Shown here: positions 46,334 to 56,038 of the stretch, piece after piece
Layout of the letters: every line of letters begins with the position of its first letter
How positions within the stretch are numbered: the stretch's first letter is position 1
Assembly (NCBI GenBank): GCA_965217615.1
Contig: CBDCIT010000040.1
Span: forward strand, 1-64,000
DNA length: 64,000 nucleotides
Source: CAVOAK01 sp965217615
Lineage (GTDB): Bacteria; Pseudomonadota; Alphaproteobacteria; UBA8366; CAVOAK01
Reading direction: 5' to 3'
Notes under the pieces: model-generated
The model's input: only the letters and a program-made list of their open reading frames with translations
What the model was told of the DNA's origin: nothing
The model's database searches: none
Program-made: the position numbers and the translations under genes

Positions 46334-47250
46334 TCGAAGAACAATCCACCCCTGCCTCTTTGCCCAGGACGCGCGCCCTGAACGGATACAGCCGCATGAT
46401 GCGACGGCTGGATGCCCGCCGCGTTCGGCGCGTCTGCGCGCTCACCTGGTTGTGGTTTGTTGTGGCTGCTATCTACGCGCCCATCATCGTCGTGATCGGC
46501 GCGTCGTTCGATTCCGGCTCCTATGTAAGCACGCGGGCGTTCCTCTATTTCCCGCCACGGGGAATTTCGCTGCAGTGGTACATGGATATCCATCCGAGGC
46601 TATGGCAATCCCTTTGGGTCAGTGTCTCGATGGCAACGGTATCGTGCGCCTGCGGTCTGCTGCTTGGGGTGCCAGCGGCACTCGGGCTAATCCGCGGTAA
46701 TTTCCGCGGCAAGATCGTTCTCGGAACGCTGTTCCGGGCGCCTCTACAGATGCCCTTCATCGTGATCGGCGTGGCATTTCTTCAGGGCTATTACGCGATC
46801 GGCAACCTGTTTGGCATTCAGATCGTCGCCACTTTTACGGGGCTGGTGATCGGCCATGTGTTCGTTGCAACACCATACGTTGTGGGCGCCGTTGGTGTAC
46901 AGCTGCAGCGCTTCAACCCCGCGATGGAGGAGGCAGCCCTCATTCACGGTGCCAGCAGATGGAGCACTTTCCGCCGCATCACGGTGCCAATCATCATGCC
47001 GGGCATTTATGCGGGCGGCCTTTACGCCTTCCTTGTCTCGTTCGCCGACGTGACGATATCGCTGTTTCTCGCTGGGCCGAACGCGACGCCGTTTCCGGTG
47101 CAGGTGCTGTTTTCCATCGATCAGGATTTCGAGCCGACAATTACTTCGATGGCCACGATCGTATTCTTCGGTTCACTCGCCGTGCTTCTGCTCATCCAGC
47201 GTCTTGTTGGCCTGGATGTGCTGCTGCGCGGCGGGGGGAGCAGCGCGTAA
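46330..47250 (+). CDS. ABC importer permease, PotC-like
   Basis: 306 residues. After a ~40-residue cytoplasmic start come six membrane helices, with the EAA loop MEEAALIHGASRWSTFRRIT. It pairs with the preceding permease to form the membrane channel. The start ATG overlaps the previous stop by four bases. The substrate class (polyamine, betaine, amino-acid derivative) is inferred only from family. Confidence 0.9.
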   Translation: MIEEQSTPASLPRTRALNGYSRMMRRLDARRVRRVCALTWLWFVVAAIYAPIIVVIGASFDSGSYVSTRAFLYFPPRGISLQWYMDIHPRLWQSLWVSVSMATVSCACGLLLGVPAALGLIRGNFRGKIVLGTLFRAPLQMPFIVIGVAFLQGYYAIGNLFGIQIVATFTGLVIGHVFVATPYVVGAVGVQLQRFNPAMEEAALIHGASRWSTFRRITVPIIMPGIYAGGLYAFLVSFADVTISLFLAGPNATPFPVQVLFSIDQDFEPTITSMATIVFFGSLAVLLLIQRLVGLDVLLRGGGSSA

Positions 47251-47306
47251 GCGTTGGCGTATAGACACTAAAACCATAACCACAGGAGTATCGAAAGGGA
47301 GACGTC

Positions 47307-48413
47307 ATGCAAGTAAATTCAATCATGCGGTCGCTTCGCCTTCTCGGCGTAGCGGGTGCCGTCATTGGGCTGATGTTCACGGCGATGCCGCAGGCCTCCG
47401 CCCAGTCGAAGTTGTTCGATAACGTCAAGATTCGCATCGCAACCTTCCCGGGCACCTGGGAGATACGGATCAGGGAAGAAGTCGGTCCGGCGATGGAGAA
47501 GGCCGGGATCGAGATGGAGTTCATCGGCGGGCGTACCGAACAATTTTTGCAGAAGCTGATCGCGGCCCGCGGTCAGGCGCAGCCCTTCGATGTGGTCGAA
47601 ATCACGGACCATGTTCTGGCCGAGTTCATGCAGGGCAATTTCCTGCAGAAAATCAACCTCGACAACATTCCGAACAAGGCCAAGGTGCAGCCGGACTTCT
47701 ACGACGACTATAAGGTCGGGTATTGGATGCACCTCGGGGCGATACAGTACAATGTGGACAAGTTTAAGGAGAACGGTATCCCGCAACCGACCTCCTACAA
47801 GGACCTGCTGCATCCCAAGCTTAAGGGCAAGATCGTTTCACCGCCGCCCTTCAGCTACAACATGATCAGCCACATCGTAGCACTCGCCTACGAGAATGGT
47901 GGCGACGAGTCCAACATCGAGCCCGGCATGAAGGCGCTCGAGGCGTTCGTGCCTTATTTGCACTCATGGTCGGCGCCAACAATTGTGTCGCAGCTCATTA
48001 AGTCCGGCGACGTTTGGGCCACGTTCGGGTCCGCTGGTGGTGGTATGCGCCTGCAGGATGCCGGCGTACCCATTGGGATCCACCATTTGGGGGTCAAAGA
48101 GCATGTCGGTATGCCCAACGTCGGCTACATGGCCGCGGTCAAAGGCGGCAAGGTTGGGAAAGCCGTCGACTTCTTTATCAACGAGCTCATTGATGTGGAC
48201 ATGCAAGAGGGCATGTATCTGAAGAGTGGGTTGATCCCGACCAACCAGGACGTGCTCGCGAAGCATTGGAAGACCGCGCGGAAGGACACGAACGGCAAAG
48301 TCTTCAACATTATGGATCCAAGGCAAATGGCCAACTACTATTTCGTTGACTATTCCAAGATCAACCGATCGAAGTGGGCCAAGAGGTTGTCGCGCATCCA
48401 GGCGATGAACTAG
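47307..48413 (+). CDS. ABC importer periplasmic binding protein, PotD-like
   Basis: 368 residues with a signal peptide (hydrophobic LLGVAGAVIGLMFTAMPQAS, cleavage after AQASAQ-type site near residue 34). The mature part is a two-lobed extracellular solute-binding protein: VKIRIATFPGTWEIRIREEV, FDVVEITDHVLAEFMQGNFL, YWMHLGAIQYNVDKFKENGI and the hinge region GDVWATFGSAGGGMRLQDAG. A ribosome-binding AAAGGGAG precedes the ATG. It serves the two upstream permeases. A terminator follows. Confidence 0.9.
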   Translation: MQVNSIMRSLRLLGVAGAVIGLMFTAMPQASAQSKLFDNVKIRIATFPGTWEIRIREEVGPAMEKAGIEMEFIGGRTEQFLQKLIAARGQAQPFDVVEITDHVLAEFMQGNFLQKINLDNIPNKAKVQPDFYDDYKVGYWMHLGAIQYNVDKFKENGIPQPTSYKDLLHPKLKGKIVSPPPFSYNMISHIVALAYENGGDESNIEPGMKALEAFVPYLHSWSAPTIVSQLIKSGDVWATFGSAGGGMRLQDAGVPIGIHHLGVKEHVGMPNVGYMAAVKGGKVGKAVDFFINELIDVDMQEGMYLKSGLIPTNQDVLAKHWKTARKDTNGKVFNIMDPRQMANYYFVDYSKINRSKWAKRLSRIQAMN

Positions 48414-48442
48414 GTCGGGTGCTCAGTTTGGAGTGAAGTTTT

Positions 48443-48473
48443 GGGAGGGTGCCTCGTGCACCCTCCCATTTTT
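48443..48473 (+). terminator. Rho-independent terminator after the importer operon
   Basis: A perfect 10-bp stem GGGAGGGTGC / GCACCCTCCC with a 5-base loop CTCGT, followed by ATTTTT. It ends the permease-permease-binding-protein transcript, so the M19 gene that follows needs its own promoter or readthrough. Confidence 0.92.
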
Positions 48474-48503
48474 CGTTGTGATGCATGGCAGGGGGAGTAG
48501 GTG

Positions 48504-49547
48504 ATGGATAACTGGGGCATAGCCGAGGAAGCGGCAGCGCTACACCGGGACGCGCCTGTTTTGGATATGAGCAAGACCTGGGTAGACGTGCCAACCTTCG
48601 AGGAGCGCGAGGAAACGCTCGTGGACGTCGCCGCGAATGGATGCGATTTCGTCTGTATAAGCCTCGCCCATGACTGGGAGGGTCTCGCCCTCACCATCAG
48701 CAACATTGCTAAGGATCGGGCTTGGTTCGAAGCCAACTCCGACCGCTTCGTCTTGATCTCGACGGCCGATGATATTCTGAAGGCGAAGCAGGAAGGTAAG
48801 CTTGCGGTCGCCTTCCTGTTCCAGGGCACGAACCCGCTCGCCGGCAATACCGACCTCGTGGAGCTTTATTATCAACTCGGCGTCAGGACCATGCTGATCG
48901 CTTACAATATGAAGAACGCGGCCGGGGACGGCTGCATGGAACGCACCGATGGAGGTCTCTCTCGCTTCGGCGTCGCGGTGGTCGAGGAGATGAACCGCGT
49001 CGGCATGATCGTCGATGGCACCCACACCGGCTACCGCACGACCATGGACATGTTCGAGGTCTCCAAGCACCCGGTGAACTTTTCCCACTCGAACCCGTGG
49101 GGGCCCTGGAATCACCCCCGCAATATCCGTGACGATCAGATCAAGGCGTGCGCTCGCTCCGGCGGGGTCGTTGGCATCATGGGCGTCGGGACCTTCCTTG
49201 GAAATAACGACATCTCGATCGAGACCTTCATTCGACATATCGATTACGTTGCGGAACTTGTGGGCCCGGACCATGTCGGTCTTGGCCTCGACTATTTCCA
49301 TAACTACAAGAAGAACAAGTCTCCCACTGCGTCGGCCCAAGTGAACCCCGTGGCGCTGCACGAGGAAGCCCTCAAGAAGGCCTCGGGCGGCAAGCCGACC
49401 GTCGCCTGGGACGATATCGATTTCTTCCCGCCGAGCAGTCTGCCGAAGTTGACGGAGGATTTGATGAAAAACGGTTACACGGAGGCCGAAATTCGCGGTG
49501 TTCTGGGCGAGAACTGGCTGCGCGTGGCACGTCAAGTCTGGAAGTAG
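48504..49547 (+). CDS. M19 dipeptidase-like protein lacking part of the zinc site (paralogue 2)
   Basis: 347 residues from the ATG at 48504 (a GTG just before it is possible), with GGGGGAG upstream. Same family and same peculiarities as paralogue 1: the N-terminal HxD is missing (VLDMSKTWVD) and the bridging Glu is Gln107 (FLFQGTNPL). His174 (VDGTHTGYRTTM), His195 (NFSHSNPWG) and the later Asp (VGLGLDYFH) remain. It lies between the importer and the TauD-like gene, so it may act on the imported compound. No signal peptide. Confidence 0.85.
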   Translation: MDNWGIAEEAAALHRDAPVLDMSKTWVDVPTFEEREETLVDVAANGCDFVCISLAHDWEGLALTISNIAKDRAWFEANSDRFVLISTADDILKAKQEGKLAVAFLFQGTNPLAGNTDLVELYYQLGVRTMLIAYNMKNAAGDGCMERTDGGLSRFGVAVVEEMNRVGMIVDGTHTGYRTTMDMFEVSKHPVNFSHSNPWGPWNHPRNIRDDQIKACARSGGVVGIMGVGTFLGNNDISIETFIRHIDYVAELVGPDHVGLGLDYFHNYKKNKSPTASAQVNPVALHEEALKKASGGKPTVAWDDIDFFPPSSLPKLTEDLMKNGYTEAEIRGVLGENWLRVARQVWK

Positions 49548-49595
49548 CCCGCGCCGGTGGCGCCTAATATCGTGTCCCAAATTGGGAGACCTAAT

Positions 49596-50462
49596 ATGAC
49601 GATCGAATTCAGACCACTCAGCGATGCTCTCGGCGCCGAGGCCGTTGGCGTCAATGCCGCCGATGATTTGTCCGACGCGACGGTGGCCGAACTCAATGAT
49701 GGCTGGCTGCGTTACAACATTCTCCTGTTCCGTGACCAGGATCTGACCGTAGAGCAGCAAATGGCGTTCGCGCGGAGATTCGGCAAGCTCCTGAATCTAG
49801 CGCCGCCGGCCAAACCGTTTGTTCCGGAGCACCCCGAGTTATCCGTGTTCTCAAACATCAAGGTCGACGGCAAGGATATCGGCTCGCGTCCCGATCGCGC
49901 CTTTGGTGACAACTGGCACAGCGACCTGTCCTTCATGAGGGAACCCGCTGGCGGCTCTTTCTTCTATGCCAAGGAGGTGCCGGAGGGCGGCGGCGACGAC
50001 ACATGGTACGCCAACATGACCAAGGCATATGACGCGTTGCCGGACGATATGAAGAGCAGGCTAGAAGGCCTTCGCTGGAACTATAGCCATGTAACGACGC
50101 TACAGCTCCATAACCCCAAGCTTCCGCCATTTTCCGACGAGGACAAGCGCGCGCTGCCTGACGTTAGCCACCCCTTCGTGAATACGCATCCTGAAACCGG
50201 CGAAAGGGCTTTGTTTGTCGGCATTCTCGACACGCGCGAGGCGTCGGTCGACGGCATGTCAAAAGAAGAGGGGGTCGAGTTTCTCGACGAAATCAAGGCG
50301 TTCGCGACACAGCCTCAATTCACGTACGCGCACCAATGGACTCCCGGTGAAGCCATTCTCTGGGACAACCGCTGCACCATGCACCGCGGGTCGATATTTC
50401 CCGACACGAACGGCCGCCGGTTGTGTTACCGCGCTACGATCGCGGGCGTCGCACCTAGCTGA
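49596..50462 (+). CDS. TauD/TfdA-family 2-oxoglutarate dioxygenase
   Basis: 288 residues from the ATG at 49596 (MTIEFRPLSDALGAEAVGV); an upstream start would lack a ribosome-binding site. The Fe(II) ligands are HxD in GDNWHSDLSF (about His108, Asp110) and His in DNRCTMHRGS (about His263); the arginines of NGRRLCYRATI would bind 2-oxoglutarate and substrate. Family members hydroxylate taurine, aryloxyalkanoates, carnitine precursors and similar acids. 48 bases downstream of M19 paralogue 2, so probably co-transcribed. Confidence 0.9.
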   Translation: MTIEFRPLSDALGAEAVGVNAADDLSDATVAELNDGWLRYNILLFRDQDLTVEQQMAFARRFGKLLNLAPPAKPFVPEHPELSVFSNIKVDGKDIGSRPDRAFGDNWHSDLSFMREPAGGSFFYAKEVPEGGGDDTWYANMTKAYDALPDDMKSRLEGLRWNYSHVTTLQLHNPKLPPFSDEDKRALPDVSHPFVNTHPETGERALFVGILDTREASVDGMSKEEGVEFLDEIKAFATQPQFTYAHQWTPGEAILWDNRCTMHRGSIFPDTNGRRLCYRATIAGVAPS

Positions 50463-50474
50463 GAGCCGAGGCCT

Positions 50475-50588
50475 GCAACCGCTGACCACATTGTCGTGTT
50501 GGAAGAGGGCAAGGTCATGGAAAATGGCACTCACGGCGAGCTGTTGGCGTTCGAGTCCCACGCGGCCCGCGGGAACCTCCGCCAATGA
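50475..50588 (+). pseudogene. Tail fragment of an ABC exporter ATPase domain
   Basis: About 37 codons read ADHIVVLEEGKVMENGTHGE and LLAFESHAARGN, then stop. This is the H-loop-distal end of an exporter-type nucleotide-binding domain and is close to the end of the fused ABC exporter (ADHIVVLDEGKVVENGTHGE). It has no Walker motifs and no start. It is probably a relic of a duplication of the exporter gene's 3' end. Confidence 0.75.
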
Positions 50589-50705
50589 CCCAAAGCGGAT
50601 CCGCAACTGCTAGGCGGTGGAATGAGCAAGTCTGGTGGCCCTGGGATGAAAAAACATGCATGATCTATTACCTGACGCGATCGTCGCCAGTTTCTTGAGG
50701 TGAAG

Positions 50706-51848
50706 ATGAAGACTGACAGCGCAAACGGCGTCGGCGAGGTATTGCGGGCGCTGGCGGAGATCAGGGACCTCGATGAGAGCCAGGCCCGCTCGCTGCCGGC
50801 AGGGTTCTATGCGTCCGAGGAATATCTCGAGCTCGAGAAGGAAGAGATCTTCCGCAAGGAATGGATCTGCCTCGGCCGGGTCGATGAAGTATCTAAGCGA
50901 GGCGATTATTTCACGACCCAGCTCCTGGACGAACCGCTGATTGTTGCGCGTGGCGAGGACGACGAGGTCCGCGTGCTGTCAAACGTCTGCTGCCACCGCT
51001 CCTCGGTGATCCTTGAAGGCAAGGGCAATGCCAAGAATTTCGTTTGCCCCTATCACGCCTGGACCTACGCCAACGACGGAAAGCTTTTGCGTGCGCCCTA
51101 CATGGACAAGGTCAAGGCTTTCGACATCACGGGCTGCCGACTGCCGGAGCTGGCGTCTGAACATTGGCGCGGCTTCATCTATGTGAATCTGGACGGCAAG
51201 GCGAAGCCGCTAGCTCCACGGTTAAAGGGGTTGGAGCCCTACATCACGAACCATCACCCAGAGGACATGGTCGTCAATGTCGTTCAGGATGACATTTGGC
51301 CGACAAATTGGAAGTGTCTCGCCGAGAACTTCATGGAGGGCTACCACCTGAGCACGGTGCATCACATAACCCTGCACGATCGCACGCCGACGCGGCTTTG
51401 CGAGAAGATCCCGCCGGGCGAGGGATACACCGGCTACAAGTCGCACTACACCCGCAAATATCCACAGAGGAAGCCCTACCATCCCGACCTCACGGCCGAG
51501 GAGAAGCGATACAGCATGTTCTTCTGGGTTTACCCCTCGCATGTTGTCGGCCTCGGCCCAAATAGCATCGGCTCGCTCTGCCTCCAACCCCGCGGAATCG
51601 GCGAAGTCGCCAACCGCGTCACACTGTCGTCGTTCTTAGAGGACCCTGCGCAAGTCCCGGAGTCGCGTGTGGAGGACTTCCACAAGATTATGGCAGAAGA
51701 TCGCGTGCAACTAGCGCGTGTCCGCCGTGGATTGATGTCGCGCCACGTGGAACCTAATCGGCTGGGACCGGCCGATCTCGAGGGCACCGTTTGGGATATG
51801 TTCCAGTATATGGCCCGGAAACTCGCGCCCCGAAATTTACGCAGATAG
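50706..51848 (+). CDS. Rieske ring-hydroxylating oxygenase alpha subunit, paralogue 1
   Basis: 380 residues from the ATG at 50706 (TTGAGG upstream; a GTG six bases earlier is possible). The Rieske [2Fe-2S] ligands are in NVCCHRSS (Cys, His) and FVCPYHAWTY (Cys, His). The mononuclear iron site is NFMEGYHLSTVHH with histidines five residues apart, and a late Asp in EGTVWDMFQYM. These oxygenases use a separate reductase to hydroxylate aromatic rings or demethylate quaternary amines; no reductase is in the window. It heads a family of four paralogues here. Confidence 0.92.
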   Translation: MKTDSANGVGEVLRALAEIRDLDESQARSLPAGFYASEEYLELEKEEIFRKEWICLGRVDEVSKRGDYFTTQLLDEPLIVARGEDDEVRVLSNVCCHRSSVILEGKGNAKNFVCPYHAWTYANDGKLLRAPYMDKVKAFDITGCRLPELASEHWRGFIYVNLDGKAKPLAPRLKGLEPYITNHHPEDMVVNVVQDDIWPTNWKCLAENFMEGYHLSTVHHITLHDRTPTRLCEKIPPGEGYTGYKSHYTRKYPQRKPYHPDLTAEEKRYSMFFWVYPSHVVGLGPNSIGSLCLQPRGIGEVANRVTLSSFLEDPAQVPESRVEDFHKIMAEDRVQLARVRRGLMSRHVEPNRLGPADLEGTVWDMFQYMARKLAPRNLRR

Positions 51849-51947
51849 GCCAACGGCCACGCCGGACGATTAGCAAACCATTAGCGCTGGCGGGGACACG
51901 ATAGATGTCCAGTGCCCAGAATCGTCCCGCCAGAGTCGAATTACGGC

Positions 51948-53132
51948 CTATTCGGCCGCTTTCGCTTCGGGCGCCTGCCAGGAGAGATGCCAGCCCTTAC
52001 GCTCCAGCTCGTCGGGGATGTCTTTCGCAGTTATCCCGTCACGCGTGTCGATGCTGATTGCCACGCCGTCGATCCAGGTATTGGTTTCGACGCCCGTCGT
52101 TGCAGAAGCGTTCTTCATCATGTCCGGCGCCGGCCCGTGGATGTAACCCGACGGCAAATGGGTCAGCATCGCCTTTCCGACATCTTCACGATGGATGAAG
52201 CTGCCCGCATGGTAGAACGCGACTTCGTCCATCTCGTCATTGGAATGGAAGGCCGGTACGCGCACGAGCTCCGGGTCGCTTTCGATCAGCGGCCGCGGCA
52301 CGAACGTGCAAACCACGAAGCGATCGGCGACAAACGTGGTATGTGCGGAGATCGGCATATGCATGCGGTGGCTCATTATCGGACGCAGGTCGCGCCAGTT
52401 TATGCGGACCGGCGATAAAGAGCCGTGCCAACCCACAGCGTCCAACGGATTGAAGGCATAGGTTGCGGTCGATATCTGGCCGTTCCGTTTGATCCGCAAC
52501 TGCCAGCTTGTTTCGCCCTGCTGCGCCCTGAAGACATCATCGATGGCAGGGGTATCGAACATGGCTGGGTCAAACACGGTGTTCGTCCCCATCAATCCCT
52601 TGTCCGGCAACCTGAATGACTCGTTTGTTGCCTCGATCATCAGGATTTTCAGATCGCCGTGGGGCTCGGAGCGCCACATGGTGCCGCGCGGCATGACGAT
52701 GTAGTCGCCCTCTTGGAACTCTAAGTGGCCATAGTCGCAGAACAAGTGACCTTCGCCCTCGTGGATGAACAACAGGTCGTCGCCATCGGCGTTGCGCACC
52801 AGGTGATCCATCGCGCCCCTGGTGTTCCAGAAGCGGATCTTGCAATGCGCGTTGGAAATGCACTCGACGGCGTCCCAAGGCGACTTATCGACCTTGCCGT
52901 AGTCTCCAAGATCCCATGCCCGCCCGTGCAACGGTCCCTCGAACTTAGAAAACTCAGTCGGCAGGTGGGTGTGGTACATGTGCGTTGCTGGGCCGTAAAA
53001 ACCTTCCTTGCCGAGTTGGCGTTCGACCGTGCCTTCAGGCAGCGCGACATGTGCCTGACGCGTCGATCTGCCCTCGACCTTCGGCAAGGTGATCCAGTCC
53101 CAACCGAATTCTGCAGCTCGCCTATATGTCAT
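51948..53132 (-). CDS. Homogentisate 1,2-dioxygenase-like protein
   Basis: 394 residues of the cupin-type homogentisate dioxygenase family, somewhat shorter than classical HmgA. Metal ligands are likely in VPAFHSNDEMDEVAFYHAGS (His, Glu) and LPSGYIHGPAP (His). Other family stretches are GEGHLFCDYGHLEFQEGDYI and PRGTMWRSEP. Classical members open the ring of homogentisate in tyrosine/phenylalanine breakdown; shorter relatives may use other aromatic acids. Divergent from nothing obvious: an ISNCY-like element sits 88 bases upstream of its start and may carry away its promoter. Confidence 0.85.
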   Translation of the reverse strand: MTYRRAAEFGWDWITLPKVEGRSTRQAHVALPEGTVERQLGKEGFYGPATHMYHTHLPTEFSKFEGPLHGRAWDLGDYGKVDKSPWDAVECISNAHCKIRFWNTRGAMDHLVRNADGDDLLFIHEGEGHLFCDYGHLEFQEGDYIVMPRGTMWRSEPHGDLKILMIEATNESFRLPDKGLMGTNTVFDPAMFDTPAIDDVFRAQQGETSWQLRIKRNGQISTATYAFNPLDAVGWHGSLSPVRINWRDLRPIMSHRMHMPISAHTTFVADRFVVCTFVPRPLIESDPELVRVPAFHSNDEMDEVAFYHAGSFIHREDVGKAMLTHLPSGYIHGPAPDMMKNASATTGVETNTWIDGVAISIDTRDGITAKDIPDELERKGWHLSWQAPEAKAAE

Positions 53133-53220
53133 GGCTTCGGTGCTCCCGAATTACGATGTTCGCTCTTGTGGTAAACGTTAATGCAGTGAGACGTATGCAT
53201 CAAGCAGGCGGGGCACCGGG

Positions 53221-54579
53221 TGTCGCTAACACACGATATGACCGGTCTATGTAACAGATGATCTGTCCGGTTTTAGATTTCCTCCAGATCTGGAGGAATC
53301 GGATGCGCCGGACGGAGCAGTTGCAGGGACTGAGATTGATGAAGTTCGAGGATGTCTACGGACGTTGTTATCGGGGTGATTTGAGCCAGGCCGAGGCCTC
53401 GGAGATCCTGGGCATGTCGGAGCGGACGTTCCGGCGCTGGCGGGAGCGCTATGAGGCCGAGGGTGCCGAGGGTTTGTACGACCGGCGCCTTGGGCGGGTC
53501 TCGGCGCGCCGCGCGCCGGTGGACGAGGTGATGCGGGTGCTGGAGCTGTTCGAGACGCGCTACCCGGACTTCACGGCCAAGCACTTCCACGAGAAGCTGG
53601 TCTGCGAGCATGGCTTCGGGCTGAGCTACAACTGGCTTCGCCTGAGCTTGCAGGCGCACGGCAAGATCAAGCCGGCGCCCAGGCGCGGGGCGCACCGCCG
53701 GAAGCGGCCGCGCCGACCGGTGGTGGGGATGATGCTGCACCAGGACGGCTCGAGCCACGAGTGGGTTGCGGGCCAGTGGTGGGATCTGATCGTGACCATG
53801 GACGATGCGACATCGGAGGTCTATTCGGGCTTCTTCGTTGCCGAGGAGGGCACGATGAGCACGTTCCGCGGGCTCGGCGAGGTGATTGCCGAAAACGGGC
53901 TGTTCTGCTCGCTCTACGCCGATCGGGCCTCGCACTACTGGCACACGCCCGAGGCAGGCGGCGGTGTGGACAAGGACAACCCGACCCAGATCGGCCGGGC
54001 CTTGGCGCAGCTCGGCATCGAGTTGATCGCGGCCTATTCGCCGCAGGCCCGGGGCCGCTCGGAGCGCATGTTCGGGACCTTGCAGAAGCGCCTGCCCCAG
54101 GAGCTGCGCCTCGCCGGGATCGCCACCATGGCCGAGGCCAATCGCTTTCTCGAGGAGCTCTTCTGGCCGGCGCACAACGCCCGCTTCGCCCGCCCGGCCG
54201 CGGACACCGGCTCGGCCTTCGTGGCTTTTGCCGGCACGCTCGAGGACATCCTCTGCGCCCAGGAGGACCGCGTCGTCGCGGGCGACAACACCGTGCGCTA
54301 CAGTGCGCTACAAGAACCGCACGCTGCAGATCCCGGCCGATCGCCACCGCCACCACTACGTCAAGGCGCAGGTCCGGGTGCACGAATATCCCGACGGCCA
54401 CCTGGCCGTCTTCCACGGACCCAGGTGTCTGGCGCGCTACCGCGCCGACGGCGAAACCATCGACGACGACAGGCTCCAGGCCGCGTGACCCGCTTTCGAC
54501 GCGACCGAGCCAAACCACCACAACAGAAGCGGTCAATTCATATGGTACATAAAGCGGTCAACTCAGTTTGTTATCGACA
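53221..54579 (+). mobile_element. ISNCY/IS1202-like insertion sequence with a 17-bp target duplication
   Basis: 1359 bp. The ends are imperfect inverted repeats, TGTCGCTAACACACG on the left and TGTCGATAACAAACTG on the right read inward. Flanked by the 17-bp direct repeat GCAGGCGGGGCACCGGG (53204-53220 and 54580-54596). Inside the right end the 10-mer AAGCGGTCAA occurs twice, and related TGACCGGTCTATGT sequence occurs near the left end, likely transposase-binding sites. Confidence 0.85.
53303..54488 (+). pseudogene. ISNCY-type transposase, frameshifted by a 10-bp tandem duplication
   Basis: An N-terminal helix-turn-helix (SQAEASEILGMSERTFRRWR) precedes a DDE integrase core (VTMDDATSEVYSGFF, LYADRASHYW, SPQARGRSERMFGTLQ). 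GTGCGCTACA is repeated in tandem at 54293-54302 and 54303-54312 and shifts the frame; with one copy the protein would be 391 residues, continuing KNRTLQIPADRHRHHYVKAQ to the stop at 54488. As read it instead runs on into the element end. Probably inactive. Confidence 0.85.
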
Positions 54580-56038
54580 GCAGGCGGGGCACCGGGCCCT
54601 AGCTCTCTAAAACAACTTGAATACGGTTATCTCCTCGCTGCGCCCGGTCAATGCGTATTGACCTGCGGGCTCGGTCGGAAATTCGGGACCCGCGCGTGCG
54701 CGCGTGACGTCGCTGATGAGGATGTTCACCTCGTCCCCAACTTCGTAGATCTGCTTGCACAACTGCTCAAGGCGCTGGCTGACATTCACAGTATCGCCGA
54801 CGGCCGTGTAATTCATGCGTCCGGGTGCACCGATATTACCGACTGTCGCCGGGCCGCTGTGGAGACCGATGCGCAAATGGATAGTCGGCTCGCTATTTCG
54901 CCGGCGTCGCTCGTTTTCAGCCCTGAGATCGGCGGCAATGGCGCGGGCGGCTCGGCAGGCCCGGGCCGCATGATCCGGCTGCGGGTCGGGCGCGCCCCAA
55001 AACGCCATGACGGCGTCGCCGATAAACTTGTCGACCGTTCCGTCCTCATTTTCCACATGTTTCGCAATCATTGCGAAATGCTCGTTGAGGAATGCGGCGA
55101 CCTCGTCTGCCCGCTTGCCCTCGGCGAGCGGCGTAAAGCCTTCGATATCGGTGAAGATCACTGTGATATCCTGTTCGCTCGACTGGATCGCACCTTCATC
55201 GCCGCGGCGGATGAGCCGTTCGACCAGTGCCTTTGGGACGTAAATCTCGAACCACCGCATTGCGCCCAGCATCGAGTTGAAGGCGCCGGCTTGTTGGTTG
55301 AGTTCGCGGAACGGGCTCTGTGGCAAAGCGTCGACATCGTCGATTGCAAGCTTGCCGATTCGGGCTGCGGCGACAGCGAGCCGTGTGATGGGTCGTGCAA
55401 TGAGGCGCGCCAGGATCACTGCGGCGATACAGGCGAGAACGACCGCAATTAGGCCAACGGCGACGGCAATTTGCAGTCGGCGTAACTCCTGGTTGACTTC
55501 GTCGTTGCGGAAATACGTACCGACGACGATGTGTTTGTCGGCGAAGCCGCGAAGCTCGCGATACAGGAACACGAAGAGTTCACCGCCCGTCTCAACGACA
55601 TGACCGCTGGTGTCGTCGGGAAGCGCGAGTATTAATGGAAAGCGTTGTTCGGTCTGCCAAATGGAGGCGAGGACCGGGTCGTCGAAGTCGTCAAGCGCCG
55701 GCAACGGTTGTGCGACAGTAAGCCCCGCAAGACGGCCGGTAAGCTGGGCGTGGGCCATCACGAAGTTACGGTCGTAGAGAATGAAGGCGTTATGGCCAAC
55801 GAGTTCGTTTGGTTCGGCCAGATACTCCGAGAGCGCATTTATCGATACGAGACCGATCAACATCCCCTTGAATTCACCGTCTTGATAGACCGGCTGGCGA
55901 AAGTTGACGAGGGTCGTTTCAAGTATCTTGTGCCATACGGGCTCGGCCCATTCCGCGCGCCCCGCTGCGCGTAAGCCGGAAATGGCGTCAATTACGGCTG
56001 GGTCTTGGCTATAGTCGGCAGTATAGGGCGTGGCCTTA

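Noticed and set aside
50475..50588. ATPase for the PotBCD-like importer
   Set aside because: The fragment is an exporter-type tail without Walker motifs and cannot be the missing ATPase.
53204..53220. dif/Xer-like site as target of the ISNCY-like element
   Set aside because: The 17-bp target is GC-rich and lacks the two XerC/XerD-type arms.
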